The notes: generated by a model from the letters alone, not told the origin. DNA of 64,000 nt from Cohnella zeiphila (GCF_014212055.1 NZ_JACJVO010000042.1:17339-81338), one strand, 5' to 3'. Positions 7,352 through 17,041 are shown, counted from the stretch's first letter. Numbers and translations are program-made.

Positions 7352-7976
7352 GCGAGGGATCGTTGCCGGAACGAATCCGAAATCGCCCGCGGCCGAGATG
7401 TATCGGAGATTGCGAACGGGCATCGAGATGGCGGGCCGAGACGGCGGAGCGAAGACGATCGCGATCGCGTCGGCGGAACCCGGCGAAGGGAAGAGCACCG
7501 CTTCCGCCAATCTGGCGATTGCGTACGCACAGGCGAACCGGAACGTGCTGCTGCTCGATTCGGATTTGAGATCTCCCGTTCTTCACCGGATCTTCGAGCT
7601 GGAGAACGACAGAGGCTTAAGCACGGCGCTGTCCGGGCGTTGCGGAATCAACGAGATCATCCGGACGTCGGAATTCGACGGACTTGAAGTGGTCTGTTCC
7701 GGTCCGACCCCCTCCAATCCGACCGAGCTGCTGGATTCGGCGGCGATGGAGGAACTGCTCGAGGAAGCGAAGCGGCGGTACGACATCGTCATCCTCGACA
7801 CGCCGTCGATGGCGGCAGGCGCGGACGCTCTGATCGTGGCCGACAAATGCGACGGCGCGGTGCTCGTCGTCCGCCGGGGCAAAACGAAGTTCGATGCGGC
7901 CGCGAAGGCGAAGGAAACGCTGGAATCCGGACGGGTCAAAGTGATCGGCGCGGTCTTCAATCAGACAAGCCGCTGA
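7332..7976 (+). CDS. CapB/YwqD-type bacterial tyrosine kinase
   Basis: 214-residue P-loop kinase that regulates polysaccharide polymerisation. Walker A is AEPGEGKST, Walker A' is VLLLDSDLRSP and Walker B is IVILDTPS. The protein ends at VFNQTSR, directly after the ATPase fold, and lacks the C-terminal tyrosine cluster on which such kinases usually autophosphorylate; regulation may differ or use other tyrosines. No CpsB-type phosphatase gene is adjacent. Start ATG 7332 lies inside the preceding gene. Confidence 0.85.
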   Translation: MSRWMRKRGIVAGTNPKSPAAEMYRRLRTGIEMAGRDGGAKTIAIASAEPGEGKSTASANLAIAYAQANRNVLLLDSDLRSPVLHRIFELENDRGLSTALSGRCGINEIIRTSEFDGLEVVCSGPTPSNPTELLDSAAMEELLEEAKRRYDIVILDTPSMAAGADALIVADKCDGAVLVVRRGKTKFDAAAKAKETLESGRVKVIGAVFNQTSR

Positions 7977-8151
7977 CGCGAGTCGGCGTTAATCCCGGAA
8001 GGGAAGGAAATGTCTCCTGCTCCTTTATCACCGGAGGCACTCGGCCATGCTGTGGGTCAAACAGACCTTAGACGTTCATCGTCAAGGGTGTGGCGTGAGG
8101 GCGGGTTCGATGCCCATTTTTATTTGATACAGAAAAAGATGACCTGTAAAA

Positions 8152-8201
8152 GGCGGCGCCGGGGCGGGAAAAATGATCCGCCCGCAAGGCGCCGTCTTTT
8201 T
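8152..8201 (+). terminator. Intrinsic terminator before galU
   Basis: Outer stem GGCGGCGCC (8152-8160) with GGCGCCGTC (8188-8196), inner stem GGGCGG/CCGCCC (8162-8167, 8178-8183), then TTTTT. It separates the wzz/kinase pair from galU, either as a terminator or as an attenuator. The rest of 7977-8230 shows no gene. Confidence 0.75.
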
Positions 8202-8230
8202 ATCGGTCCTACTAGATGGGGTGAGAGCGA

Positions 8231-9130
8231 ATGAAAAAAGTGCGGAAAGCGATTATTCCCGCTGCTGGCTTGGGAACCCGTTTCTTGCCCGCCACCAAGG
8301 CGATGCCCAAAGAAATGCTGCCGATCGTCGATAAGCCGACGATCCAGTACATCGTCGAAGAAGCGATCGAATCCGGGATTGAGGACATCATCGTCGTCAC
8401 CGGCAAAGGAAAACGGGCGATCGAGGACCATTTCGACATCGCTTTTGAACTGGAACACACGCTGGAAGAGAAGGGCAAGTTCGATCTTCTGAACAAAGTC
8501 CAGCAATCGTCCAACGTCGAGATTCACTACATCCGGCAGAAAGAAGCCAAAGGCCTCGGACATGCCGTATGGTGCGCGCGCAACTTTATCGGCAACGAGC
8601 CGTTCGCCGTACTGCTCGGCGACGACATCGTGCAGTCCGAAACGCCGTGCACGCAGCAGCTGATCCGCCAGTACGAGCTGACGGGACGGCCTGTCGTCGG
8701 CGTTCAAGCCGTAGGCACGGATCAGACGAGCCGTTACGGTATTCTGGACCCGATCGAGAAGCGCGGCCGGCTGTACAAGGTTCGCCGCTTCGTGGAGAAG
8801 CCTCCGCAAGGAACGGCGCCGTCGAACCTGGCCATCATGGGACGCTATGTGCTGACGCCCGAAATCTTCGAGCATCTGGGCAAGCTGGAAGCCGGAGCGG
8901 GCGGAGAAATTCAATTGACGGACGCGATTCAGAAGCTGAACGAAGAGGTCGGCGCCTACGCGTACGATTTCGAAGGCATGCGTTACGATGTCGGGGAGAA
9001 GCTCGGATTTATCCTGACGACAGTCGATTTCGCGCTTCGCAACGAAGAGCTGAAGTACAGTCTGATGAATCATCTGGAAGAGCTTCTTTGGCGCGAGAAA
9101 GTGAGTGGCGGCCATGGCCCTGCGGTATGA
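8231..9130 (+). CDS. galU: UTP-glucose-1-phosphate uridylyltransferase
   Basis: 299 residues. Makes UDP-glucose from UTP and glucose-1-phosphate, feeding glycosyltransferases and the UDP-glucose dehydrogenase at 20021. Typical features: N-terminal KAIIPAAGLGTRFLPATK nucleotide-binding motif, MPKEMLPIVDKP, LLGDD and the family block GEIQLTDAI. Start ATG 8231 follows GGGGTGAGAG. It overlaps the priming transferase gene. Confidence 0.95.
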   Translation: MKKVRKAIIPAAGLGTRFLPATKAMPKEMLPIVDKPTIQYIVEEAIESGIEDIIVVTGKGKRAIEDHFDIAFELEHTLEEKGKFDLLNKVQQSSNVEIHYIRQKEAKGLGHAVWCARNFIGNEPFAVLLGDDIVQSETPCTQQLIRQYELTGRPVVGVQAVGTDQTSRYGILDPIEKRGRLYKVRRFVEKPPQGTAPSNLAIMGRYVLTPEIFEHLGKLEAGAGGEIQLTDAIQKLNEEVGAYAYDFEGMRYDVGEKLGFILTTVDFALRNEELKYSLMNHLEELLWREKVSGGHGPAV

Positions 9131-9806
9131 ACGGGAAACGGCCAGCCAGGTGGCGGAGTTCGAGCAAACGCGGCTTGAAGCGCAGGGCGGCGGCAATATG
9201 GCGTTCTACGGCGCCGCCAAACGAACGATGGACGTCGCAGGCTCCCTTTGCGGCCTGATCGTGCTCTCGCCGGTGTTTACCGTCGTCGCCCTGCTCATCA
9301 AGCTGGACGATCCGAAGTCTCCGGTGATGTTCTCGCAAACGCGGATCGGCAAGAACGCGAAGCCCTTCCGAATGTACAAATTTCGCTCCATGGTTCCCGA
9401 TGCGGAGAAGAAGCTGGAGCAGCTGCTGAGCCAGAACGAAATCAAAGGCGCGATGTTCAAGATGAAGGACGATCCGCGGATCACCAAGATCGGACGGTTC
9501 ATCCGGAAGACGAGCATCGACGAGCTGCCGCAGCTGTTCAACGTGCTCAAAGGAGAGATGTCGCTGGTCGGCCCCCGGCCGCCGCTGCCGAGGGAGGTGG
9601 CGGAATACACGGAATACGACAAGCTCCGGCTGACGGTTCATTCGGGCTGTACCGGCCTATGGCAAGTCAACGGCCGCAACGAGCTCAGCTTCGAACAGAT
9701 GGTGGAGCTTGATCTGCAGTACATTCGGCAAAGAAGCATTTGGGGGGATTTGAAGATCATATTTCGTACTTTCAAGCTGCTGCTTGGAGCGAAGGACGCT
9801 TTTTGA
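9105..9806 (+). CDS. Priming sugar-phosphate transferase (WcaJ/EpsL-like)
   Basis: Monotopic enzyme that transfers the first sugar-1-phosphate to undecaprenyl phosphate. A hydrophobic re-entrant helix (AGSLCGLIVLSPVFTVVALL) is followed by the catalytic core with FRMYKFRSM, RKTSIDELPQL, LVGPRPPLPREV and the late GLWQVNGRNELSFE. GTG 9105 gives 233 residues and overlaps galU; ATG 9114 is close. ATG 9198 gives 202 residues, the usual length of the short EpsL form, so the true start is uncertain. Confidence 0.9.
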   Translation: MAAMALRYERETASQVAEFEQTRLEAQGGGNMAFYGAAKRTMDVAGSLCGLIVLSPVFTVVALLIKLDDPKSPVMFSQTRIGKNAKPFRMYKFRSMVPDAEKKLEQLLSQNEIKGAMFKMKDDPRITKIGRFIRKTSIDELPQLFNVLKGEMSLVGPRPPLPREVAEYTEYDKLRLTVHSGCTGLWQVNGRNELSFEQMVELDLQYIRQRSIWGDLKIIFRTFKLLLGAKDAF

Positions 9807-9869
9807 TCTATAACGAAAGTATAAGTTTCCCGGGGTCCCCGCAAAGTACCTGAGCATGCTTCGAAGCCA

Positions 9870-9892
9870 AGCCCCGCTTTGCGGGGTTATTT
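9870..9892 (+). terminator. Hairpin between priming transferase and glycosyltransferase genes
   Basis: AGCCCCGC (9870-9877), loop TTT, GCGGGGTT (9881-9888), then ATTT. Short and GC-rich with a modest T run; probably a partial terminator inside the locus. Confidence 0.6.
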
Positions 9893-9912
9893 AACAGACG
9901 GGGTGGGGACAG

Positions 9913-11166
9913 ATGAAGAAAATACTGTTTATTACGAACCGGCTGCCGTTTCCCGCCACGGACGGGCGGAAGAACATGCTGCTGCAGTATATCCGGCACA
10001 TGAAGGAAATCTATCCGGACAGCGAGATCGTCAACTTGTCGTTCATAGACGATCCGAAATACATGCGGCACCGTCCGCCGGAGATCGGCCGGCTTGCGGA
10101 CTTGAAGCTGCCGGGCATGGTCGAGAAGCTGTACAACGTCCTCGTTCATTCGCTGATCCGCAGAAGATGGCCGCTGCAGGTCTCCGCCTATTACAGCCGG
10201 AAGACGCATCGGCAGATCCGCGAGTTTATCCGGGAGGAACAGCCGGATTTCGTTCTCTACGACATGGTCAGGGTAGCGGAGTATTGGTCGGAAGGAAAAG
10301 GCCGGACGGTGCTCAGCTACGACGATCTGCTGTCGCGCCGGTATAAGCGGCAGCTCGATTGGTTCCAGTACATTCCGTCCATTCTCGGAGGCTTCTCGAA
10401 CAAGCTGCCCGGAAGTCTCAAGCGGTTCGCGGAGCTCAAATTCGTGCAGAAACGGCTGATCGCCTTCGAGAGCGAGATGCTGCGCCGTTACGAGAAGAAG
10501 GTGGCCGATCATTTCGATCATCTGATCTTTACCTCCCCCGCCGAAGCTCTGGATTTCCGGGAAGTGACCCGCCACGATTCCTGCCACGGCATTCCGATGA
10601 AGGTCGAGCCGGACGCGCACGCGCGAGGCTCCCGCCGTTACGACCCCAACAAGCTCGTATTCGTCGGCAAGATGGACATCCCGCACAACAGCTCCGCGGC
10701 CGTTTATTTCTGCGAGCGGATCTGGCCGCGCATCAAGCGCGAAATGCCGGACGCGGCGTTCTACATCGTCGGGAAAAACCCGACCGCCGAGGTGCGGCAG
10801 CTGCAGAGCAAGTATCCGGGCGTGGTCGTGACCGGCGAGGTGGACGACGTCAAGCGGATCGTCCGCGATTCCGCGCTCATGGTAGCGCCTCTGCTGTTCG
10901 GAACCGGAATCAAGACGAAGATTCTCGAAGCGATGTCCTGGGGAGTGCCGGTCGTAACCAACCGAATCGGAAGCGAGGGGCTTGACGTTCATCATGGAGA
11001 AGATCTCTTCATCTGCGACTCGGAAGACGAGATGGTGAGGAGCGTCATTCTTCTGATGGGAGACAAGGAAACGAACGACCATCTGTCGGGCAATTCGATC
11101 CGGTACGTGTCGAGCCGGTTCAGCGGCCCCGCCACCCGCAAGAACATGGAGTTGATCTTATCTTAG
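9913..11166 (+). CDS. Glycosyltransferase, GT-B fold (family 4-like)
   Basis: 417 residues. N-terminal ILFITNRLPFPATDGRKN is typical of GT-B enzymes; the C-terminal half carries LVFVGKMDIPHNSSAAVYF, a nucleotide-sugar region FYIVGKNPT, then LLFGTGIKTKILEAMSWGVPVVTN with the late catalytic Glu. It adds a sugar to the lipid-linked repeat unit in the cytoplasm; donor and acceptor cannot be read from the sequence. Ribosome binding site GGGGTGGGGAC. First of a tightly packed set of EPS genes. Confidence 0.8.
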   Translation: MKKILFITNRLPFPATDGRKNMLLQYIRHMKEIYPDSEIVNLSFIDDPKYMRHRPPEIGRLADLKLPGMVEKLYNVLVHSLIRRRWPLQVSAYYSRKTHRQIREFIREEQPDFVLYDMVRVAEYWSEGKGRTVLSYDDLLSRRYKRQLDWFQYIPSILGGFSNKLPGSLKRFAELKFVQKRLIAFESEMLRRYEKKVADHFDHLIFTSPAEALDFREVTRHDSCHGIPMKVEPDAHARGSRRYDPNKLVFVGKMDIPHNSSAAVYFCERIWPRIKREMPDAAFYIVGKNPTAEVRQLQSKYPGVVVTGEVDDVKRIVRDSALMVAPLLFGTGIKTKILEAMSWGVPVVTNRIGSEGLDVHHGEDLFICDSEDEMVRSVILLMGDKETNDHLSGNSIRYVSSRFSGPATRKNMELILS

Positions 11167-11183
11167 CAGCCGAACGCAATCTG

Positions 11184-12524
11184 ATGCCCGGACGGGCCAT
11201 GGGAAGCGACGCCGTCAACAAGACGATCGTCGCTTTGTTCTTGTGCTCGCTGGCGGTCTTCACCTACGACAGCTTGCCGTACTTTCAGTTCTCGGTCTAT
11301 CGCCCGCTCGCCATGTTTCCGATGTTCGCCGCCTCCGTGCTGCTGCTGTTTACCGACTTCCGGTTCCGGCGGGGAGATTCGCTGCTCATGCTCTTCGCCG
11401 CTTACAGCGTCGGGCATTCGCTGCTGGCTTCGATCGGGAACGGCGACACGGGCAGCAGCATCAAGCATACGGTGACGCTGCTGTTCGGGCTGTCGATTTA
11501 TCGGGTAACCGTCTATGTAGGCAAGCTGGCGAAGGAGGACGGGGAGCTGCGGAGGCGGATCGTCCAATGCTTGCTGATCGGCTTCATCCCGCCTTTGGCG
11601 GCGGGGCTGCTGCAGGCGGCGGACGCGTATCTGCTTCACAGCGGCTTCTCCGGGACGGTAACCGGACTGTTCTCGGAGAAGGTATACCGCGGACGGATTC
11701 AGATGCTGTCGGGGGAACCGTCGTGGGCCGGCATCCATCTGCTCAGCGGCGGGCTGCTGCTGCTTTATCTCTACGGAAAAGGATTCCGGAAGCAGCTCCT
11801 CCTTCCGCTGTCCGGCGTCGGATTGCTTCTGGTCATTTCATTCTCGGCCTACGCCTATAGCGTGCTGCTGCTGGCGCTGCTCGTCTACGTGTTCGTCGCG
11901 AACAAGTATCGGGGGCGAATGCTGCTCGCGCTGGGCGCCATCGTTCTGGTCGTGGCGGTGGGCGTGCCGTATCTGCTGCAGACGCTCCATGTCAGCGGCT
12001 ATTTCACCGACCGGTTCCAATTCAACTTCAACCACCTGCTCAAGGCCGACAATTCGGTATTCATCCGGGTCGTATTTCCGGCCATCGGCTTTCTCGAGTT
12101 TGCGCAGCATCCGATCTTCGGGGTCGGGGGCGGCTTTTATTACCGCGACTTCGCGAATCTTCTCCTTCAGCATTTCGATTACGGCATGAAGTTCTCGGAG
12201 GTCAGAGATCTCGTGAACCTTCATCCCGAGATGGTGACCTCGCGCAATCTTTGGTCCAAGCTGTTCGCGGAAGAAGGAATGATAGGCGTCATTTTGTTTT
12301 TCGGATTCATGGCTTCGGCATTGCGAAGCTCGCGAGCGGCTCCGTTCGCCCAATTCGCGTTTGCGTTATGCGTTTCGCTGGTCATGAATTTCGATTCCTA
12401 CTCCTTCGTGGACTTCTGGCTGCTGATCGGCTTCATTCGGTGCGGATTTTTCGAGGGATGGCAGGCCGGACAGGCGGAGCGGCAGGAAACGCAAGACGGG
12501 AAGGAGTGGCAACGAACCGCATGA
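11184..12524 (+). CDS. O-antigen polymerase/ligase-like membrane protein (Wzy)
   Basis: 446 residues with many hydrophobic helices (about ten or more), a large extracellular loop around residues 270-345 and a short polar tail. This is the usual plan of Wzy polymerases, which join repeat units outside the membrane. Primary sequence is poorly conserved in this family, so the call rests on topology and on the neighbouring wzx, wzz and priming transferase genes. It overlaps the next gene by ATGA (12521-12524). Confidence 0.75.
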   Translation: MPGRAMGSDAVNKTIVALFLCSLAVFTYDSLPYFQFSVYRPLAMFPMFAASVLLLFTDFRFRRGDSLLMLFAAYSVGHSLLASIGNGDTGSSIKHTVTLLFGLSIYRVTVYVGKLAKEDGELRRRIVQCLLIGFIPPLAAGLLQAADAYLLHSGFSGTVTGLFSEKVYRGRIQMLSGEPSWAGIHLLSGGLLLLYLYGKGFRKQLLLPLSGVGLLLVISFSAYAYSVLLLALLVYVFVANKYRGRMLLALGAIVLVVAVGVPYLLQTLHVSGYFTDRFQFNFNHLLKADNSVFIRVVFPAIGFLEFAQHPIFGVGGGFYYRDFANLLLQHFDYGMKFSEVRDLVNLHPEMVTSRNLWSKLFAEEGMIGVILFFGFMASALRSSRAAPFAQFAFALCVSLVMNFDSYSFVDFWLLIGFIRCGFFEGWQAGQAERQETQDGKEWQRTA

Positions 12525-13735
12525 GAATCGTCATCGTGAGCAGCTTATACACGCCTCACATTATCGGCGGGGCGGAAATATCGACGCAAATCTTGGCGGA
12601 AGCGCTCGTCCCGGTTGCGGACGTTCACGTGATGACCTTGGGAGGGCATCGAAGCGGAAGCGTTCGGAAGGAAACGATCGCGGGCGTCACCGTGCACCGG
12701 CTTCCGCACCATAATCTGTACTGGATCGGCGAGTCGAAAGGGAAGGGCGTGCTGCCGAAGACCGTTCGCAGGCTGGTCGATCTGTACAATCCGCGGATCA
12801 TCGGCGCCGCGGGGAAGCTGCTGCGGGAGCTGCGGCCGGATCTGATTCATACCCAGAACCTGTCGGGCTTCGGCCCCGGCGTCTGGACGGCGAGCGCCGG
12901 CGCGCCGATCCTGCATACGCTGCGGGACTATTCGCTGCTCTCGCCGGTCAGTTCGCCGCTCGGCAACCCGGCGCTGGCGAAGCTTTACGCGATGACGTCC
13001 GGCGGGTTCAGCAAACGGGTCGCGGCGGTCGTCGGCATTTCGGGGCATATTCTGAAGCGCCACACGGACGCCGGACTGTTCTCGAAGGCGGCGAGGCTGG
13101 TCATTCCGAACGCGGTGGAGGGCAGGATCGCCGCCGCGGACAAGGACTTCGACCGCAAGCCGCTGCGCATCGGCTACTTCGGCCGGATCGAGCCGGAGAA
13201 GGGCGTTCGCGAGATGATCGAAGCCGCGCGGATGCTTCCGCCGGACGTCGTGGAGAGCGTGGTCATCTGTGGAGAGGGAAGCCAGCGGGAGGAGCTTGCG
13301 GCAAGCTGCCGTCAGGATAACCGCTTCCGGTTCCCCGGCAAAGTGAAGCCGGAGGAAGCCCGCCGTCTCATGGCGGAGATGGACGCGAACTTCGTCCCGT
13401 CCATCTGGGAGGAGCCGTTCGGCCGGGTCATCATCGAGTCGTACCAGGTCGGAACGCCGGTGTACGCTTCGGCCGTGGGCGGCATCCCAGACGCCGTCGC
13501 AAGCCCGGACGAATTTCTGTTCCGGCCGGGAAGCGCGACCGCCATTCGAGATAAAATCATGGCTTACCACGTCAAGTCCGCGGAACAGAAACGGCGGATT
13601 CAGGCGGCCTGCCTGGAGCACTGCCGGAAGTTCACCCAGGCCTCGCTCCTGGAGCGGCATTTGGAGCTGTACGCCAGGACGCTGTCCGGCGGCGGCGATT
13701 ACGCGGTTTCGGCCGCATACGGGCAGGTGCAGTAG
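12521..13735 (+). CDS. Glycosyltransferase family 4
   Basis: 404 residues. It begins IVIVSSLYTPHIIGGAEIST, the usual GT4 N-terminus with a donor-side glycine motif. The C-terminal domain has IGYFGRIEPEKGV, VVICGEGSQ and EEPFGRVIIESYQVGTPVYAS with the E-x7-E motif that contacts the nucleotide sugar. The ATG at 12521 fits the ATGA coupling to the polymerase gene. Sugar specificity is not evident. Confidence 0.85.
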   Translation: MRIVIVSSLYTPHIIGGAEISTQILAEALVPVADVHVMTLGGHRSGSVRKETIAGVTVHRLPHHNLYWIGESKGKGVLPKTVRRLVDLYNPRIIGAAGKLLRELRPDLIHTQNLSGFGPGVWTASAGAPILHTLRDYSLLSPVSSPLGNPALAKLYAMTSGGFSKRVAAVVGISGHILKRHTDAGLFSKAARLVIPNAVEGRIAAADKDFDRKPLRIGYFGRIEPEKGVREMIEAARMLPPDVVESVVICGEGSQREELAASCRQDNRFRFPGKVKPEEARRLMAEMDANFVPSIWEEPFGRVIIESYQVGTPVYASAVGGIPDAVASPDEFLFRPGSATAIRDKIMAYHVKSAEQKRRIQAACLEHCRKFTQASLLERHLELYARTLSGGGDYAVSAAYGQVQ

Positions 13736-14788
13736 ATGAGCGAGAAGACCGTTTATATGTGGCCCAAGATCAGTCCGCACAACAAGTATACGGAGCTGCT
13801 CTCGCGCTCGATCGAGCGGCGCGGGCTCCGGGTCGCGCATTACGACCGCAAGGCGATGTTCAAGCCGGGCAAGGGGGACATCGTTCATATGCATTGGCCG
13901 AGCTACACGTATCAGGCGTCGGTCTTCCCGCTTACGCTGGCGAAATCGCTGTTTTTCATGGCGCTGCTTTACGCCTACAAGAGCAGGGGAGTGCGGCTGT
14001 ACTGGACGATCCATAATATCTGGCCCCATAACGGCAAGTCGCGCTGGGACGCTCTCATGCGAAGGAGGCTGCTCCGGCTGTGCGACTCGGCGTTCGTGCT
14101 GAGCGACTCGGTCCGGCGGGAAGCCGCCGCCGCGTTCGGGACCCGCGAGGACCGGCTGGTCGTTACGCCGCACGGCCATTACGTGGGCGCATACTCCGGC
14201 CGCGGGACGGATATCCGTTCCCGGTTCGGCATTCCGAGGGACCGGTTCCTCTTTCTCTTCATCGGCCGAATCAACCCTTACAAAGGCGTCGATCGGCTGA
14301 TCGAGGCTTATCGCCGGCTGGAGCCCGGAACGGGAGCCTTGCTCATCGCGGGACAAGCCGATTCGGGCTACCCTCTCGAATCGCTCGCTGCCGGCGACGA
14401 CTCGATCAAGGTGCATCCCGAGTTCGTGGACGACGGCGAGCTGAGCGACTTTATGGAGGCGGCCGATGCGGTCGTGCTGCCTTACCGGCAGATTACGACG
14501 TCCGGCAGCGCCATTCTGGCCTTGTCCTACAAAAAACCGGTCGTCGCGCCGAGACTCGGCTCGCTCGGCGAGTACGTGTCCGAGGGCTGCGGCGTCCTGT
14601 ACGACCCCGACGATCCGGACGGGCTGCGCAAGGCTCTCCTCGAGGCCGCGAAGCTGGACAAGGAAGAGACGGAGAAGCGAATTGAGGCGAAGCTCGGAGA
14701 ACTGGACTGGGACCGGATCGCCGGCAAGATGATGCGCGTCTACGACGGTTCGGCGGACGGTTCGGCGCGGCAAGAGGTGAGAGCATGA
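13736..14788 (+). CDS. Glycosyltransferase family 4, beta-mannosyl- or glucuronosyltransferase-like
   Basis: 350 residues starting immediately after the previous stop. The N-terminal half has DIVHMHWPSY and VRLYWTIHNIWPH, a pattern seen in xanthan GumH/GumK-like and AmsK-like enzymes; the C-terminal half has FLFIGRINPYKGVDRLIEAY and VLPYRQITTSGSAILALSY. With ManC and UDP-glucose dehydrogenase in the locus, GDP-mannose and UDP-glucuronate are the likely donors among these transferases, but which enzyme uses which is unknown. Confidence 0.8.
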   Translation: MSEKTVYMWPKISPHNKYTELLSRSIERRGLRVAHYDRKAMFKPGKGDIVHMHWPSYTYQASVFPLTLAKSLFFMALLYAYKSRGVRLYWTIHNIWPHNGKSRWDALMRRRLLRLCDSAFVLSDSVRREAAAAFGTREDRLVVTPHGHYVGAYSGRGTDIRSRFGIPRDRFLFLFIGRINPYKGVDRLIEAYRRLEPGTGALLIAGQADSGYPLESLAAGDDSIKVHPEFVDDGELSDFMEAADAVVLPYRQITTSGSAILALSYKKPVVAPRLGSLGEYVSEGCGVLYDPDDPDGLRKALLEAAKLDKEETEKRIEAKLGELDWDRIAGKMMRVYDGSADGSARQEVRA

Positions 14789-15672
14789 GGGCGTCGGTTG
14801 CGATCTGTACCCACAATCGGGCCGCGGACTTGCGCGAAGCGCTGCTCAGCCTGTTGTCGCAGCGGCTGGAGGATTCGTTCGAAGTGATCGTGGTGGACAA
14901 CGGCTCCACCGACGCGACGAAACAGACCGTTCGGGAGTTTCAGCAATCCGTAAGCTTTCCGGTTCGCTATATTTTCGAAGAACGGCTGGGCCTCTCCGTC
15001 GCCCGGAACCGCGCCATCCGCGAAGCGCGGGGCGAATACGTGCTCTTTCTCGACGACGACGCGATCGCTTGCGAGGATTGGGTCGGCGAGATCGTCTCGG
15101 TGTTCGACATGGACCCGGAGATCGGCTGCGTCGGGGGCAAGATCGACCCCGTCTGGGAAGGGGGGGCGCCTGCCTGGCTGCCTCCGGAAAATCGGACGCT
15201 TTATACCATTCTTGACTACGCGGACGACATTGTGGAGATGCAAAGGCCCGCGATTCCGTTCGGCGCCAACGTGGCGTTCCGCAAATCGGTGTTCGAGACG
15301 ACCGACTTGTTCCGGGAAGACTTGGGCCGGGTCGGAAGCAACCTGCTCTCCAGCGAGGAGAGCGAGCTGATCGAACGGGTTCGCGGCCGCTATACGGTCT
15401 ACTATTCTCCGTACGCATCGGTGCAGCACAAAATTCCGCGAAGCCGCATCAGCCGGCGCTGGCTCATTCGCCGCATCTATTGGCAGGGAGTCAGCAGCGC
15501 GGTCGGCTCGCATCGCAAATCGGGCATCTTCGTCCGGTCGATGCTGAAGGTGCCGCTGTTCGTCCTGCTCTCGATTCCGTTTTTGTACGACAGGAGGCGG
15601 GTATTCCGCAACATCAGCCGCATCGCATACAACAACGGGCTGATCCGGGGCGTGCTGCGAGCGCATCAATGA
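14785..15672 (+). CDS. Glycosyltransferase family 2
   Basis: 295-residue GT-A enzyme: VAICTHNRAADL, VIVVDNGSTDAT and a metal-binding LFLDDDA. A hydrophobic stretch near residues 250-265 (LKVPLFVLLSIPFL) suggests membrane association. It overlaps the preceding gene by 4 bases (ATGA-type). Confidence 0.85.
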   Translation: MRASVAICTHNRAADLREALLSLLSQRLEDSFEVIVVDNGSTDATKQTVREFQQSVSFPVRYIFEERLGLSVARNRAIREARGEYVLFLDDDAIACEDWVGEIVSVFDMDPEIGCVGGKIDPVWEGGAPAWLPPENRTLYTILDYADDIVEMQRPAIPFGANVAFRKSVFETTDLFREDLGRVGSNLLSSEESELIERVRGRYTVYYSPYASVQHKIPRSRISRRWLIRRIYWQGVSSAVGSHRKSGIFVRSMLKVPLFVLLSIPFLYDRRRVFRNISRIAYNNGLIRGVLRAHQ

Positions 15673-15703
15673 ACAAAATCGGACGGTAAGGAAGTTGGCA
15701 AAG

Positions 15704-17041
15704 ATGGTTAAACCGCTTGGCTTCAAACGTCTTCTATCCGGACGGGGCGCCATGCAGGCGATCGTGCGGACAAGCGCCGCCAATCTGCTCATCATGGTGC
15801 TGAGCACGCTGTCTTCCATCGCGACGGCGCGTTGGTTCGGCGTGGAGGGCAAAGGCGAATTCTCGGCGATTCTGTTCTGGCCGACGCTGCTCGCGGGCGT
15901 GCTCAGCTTCGGGCTGCCGACTTCCCTGATCTTCAACCGGAAGTCGCATCCGAATCTCGGCGCGGATTTCGTGCGGGCCAGCTTCCTGATCCAACTGCCG
16001 ATCAGCCTGCTGGCCGGGATTGTCGCCTGGATCGGGCTTCCCGCTTGGCTCGGGAACTATCCGGACGCGATCGTCCGCATCGCCCAGTGGTACACCGTCA
16101 TCATGATCCCGCTGCTGCTGGCCGTGAACCTGCTGTCGGCGCTGGCGCAAGCCATGGAGAACTTCAACCTGTACAACGGCCTGCGGCTGTACGTGCCCCT
16201 GAGCAACATGGTCGGATTGGCGGCGCTGTGGGCGTGCGGAGCTCTGGGACAGAGTTCCGGCGCGTTCGTCTACTTCGGCACCAGCCTTCTCGTCGTCTGT
16301 TGGTCGTTGTACCGGTTGAGGCGGGAATTGACCTTCGGCTGGTTCGGCAAGTTCGCGAACCGGGGAGCGATCAAGTCGCTGTTCGGTTACGGCGGCAGGG
16401 TGTACGGCGTCGAGCTGCTCGGAACGCTGTATTCCCAATGCGACAAGCTGATTATTCTCACGCTGCTTGCGCCGAGAGAATTCGGCCTGTATACGGTCGT
16501 ATACACGCTGTCCCGCGTGTTCAACGTCGTTCAGACCGCCGTTACGGGCGTCGTCTTTCCGAAGGTGACCGGAATGTCGCAGGAAAAAATCGTCGAGACG
16601 GTCTGCCGGGCGTTCCGGCTGTCGTTCGTGCTGATGTGCGCCTCGCTCGTACCCGGCATCCTCATCGGGCGCTATCTGCTGGGGCTGCTGTACGGGAAGG
16701 CTTTCCTCGAGGCGGGGACGGCATTCGATCTTCTCGCCGTGGAGTGCATTATCGGAGGAGGCTCGTGGATTCTGGCATCCTCTTTCAATGCGATGGGACG
16801 TCCCGGCCTGGTCGCGGTGAGGCAAGCGATCGCCCTGGCGCTGACGGTCGGGCTGATGTTCGTCCTCGCCCCGTCTTACGGCCTGAACGGCATCGCCTTG
16901 GCGCTGCTGTTCGGCTCGGTCAGCCGGCTTGTGATTACGGTCGCGGCGATGAAGATCGTCTTCAAAGCGCCGGTATCGGGCGTCATCTTCGATAAGAGCG
17001 ATTGGCGCTTCCTGCGGGGGCGGTTGTCGCGGGCGGCGTAA
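15704..17041 (+). CDS. Polysaccharide flippase (Wzx)
   Basis: 445 residues, about 12-14 hydrophobic helices over the whole length, as in the MATE/Wzx-type exporters that flip undecaprenyl-linked repeat units. Typical N-terminal segment: an amphipathic start, then LLIMVLSTLSSIATARWFG. ATG 15704 is preferred over TTG 15695, because AAGGA at 15688-15692 is 11 bases before the ATG and only 2 before the TTG. Confidence 0.85.
   Translation: MVKPLGFKRLLSGRGAMQAIVRTSAANLLIMVLSTLSSIATARWFGVEGKGEFSAILFWPTLLAGVLSFGLPTSLIFNRKSHPNLGADFVRASFLIQLPISLLAGIVAWIGLPAWLGNYPDAIVRIAQWYTVIMIPLLLAVNLLSALAQAMENFNLYNGLRLYVPLSNMVGLAALWACGALGQSSGAFVYFGTSLLVVCWSLYRLRRELTFGWFGKFANRGAIKSLFGYGGRVYGVELLGTLYSQCDKLIILTLLAPREFGLYTVVYTLSRVFNVVQTAVTGVVFPKVTGMSQEKIVETVCRAFRLSFVLMCASLVPGILIGRYLLGLLYGKAFLEAGTAFDLLAVECIIGGGSWILASSFNAMGRPGLVAVRQAIALALTVGLMFVLAPSYGLNGIALALLFGSVSRLVITVAAMKIVFKAPVSGVIFDKSDWRFLRGRLSRAA

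Noticed and set aside
8099..8116. GGGCGGGTTCGATGCCC looks like a tRNA T-arm
   Set aside because: No acceptor stem, D-arm or anticodon arm can be built from the upstream bases.
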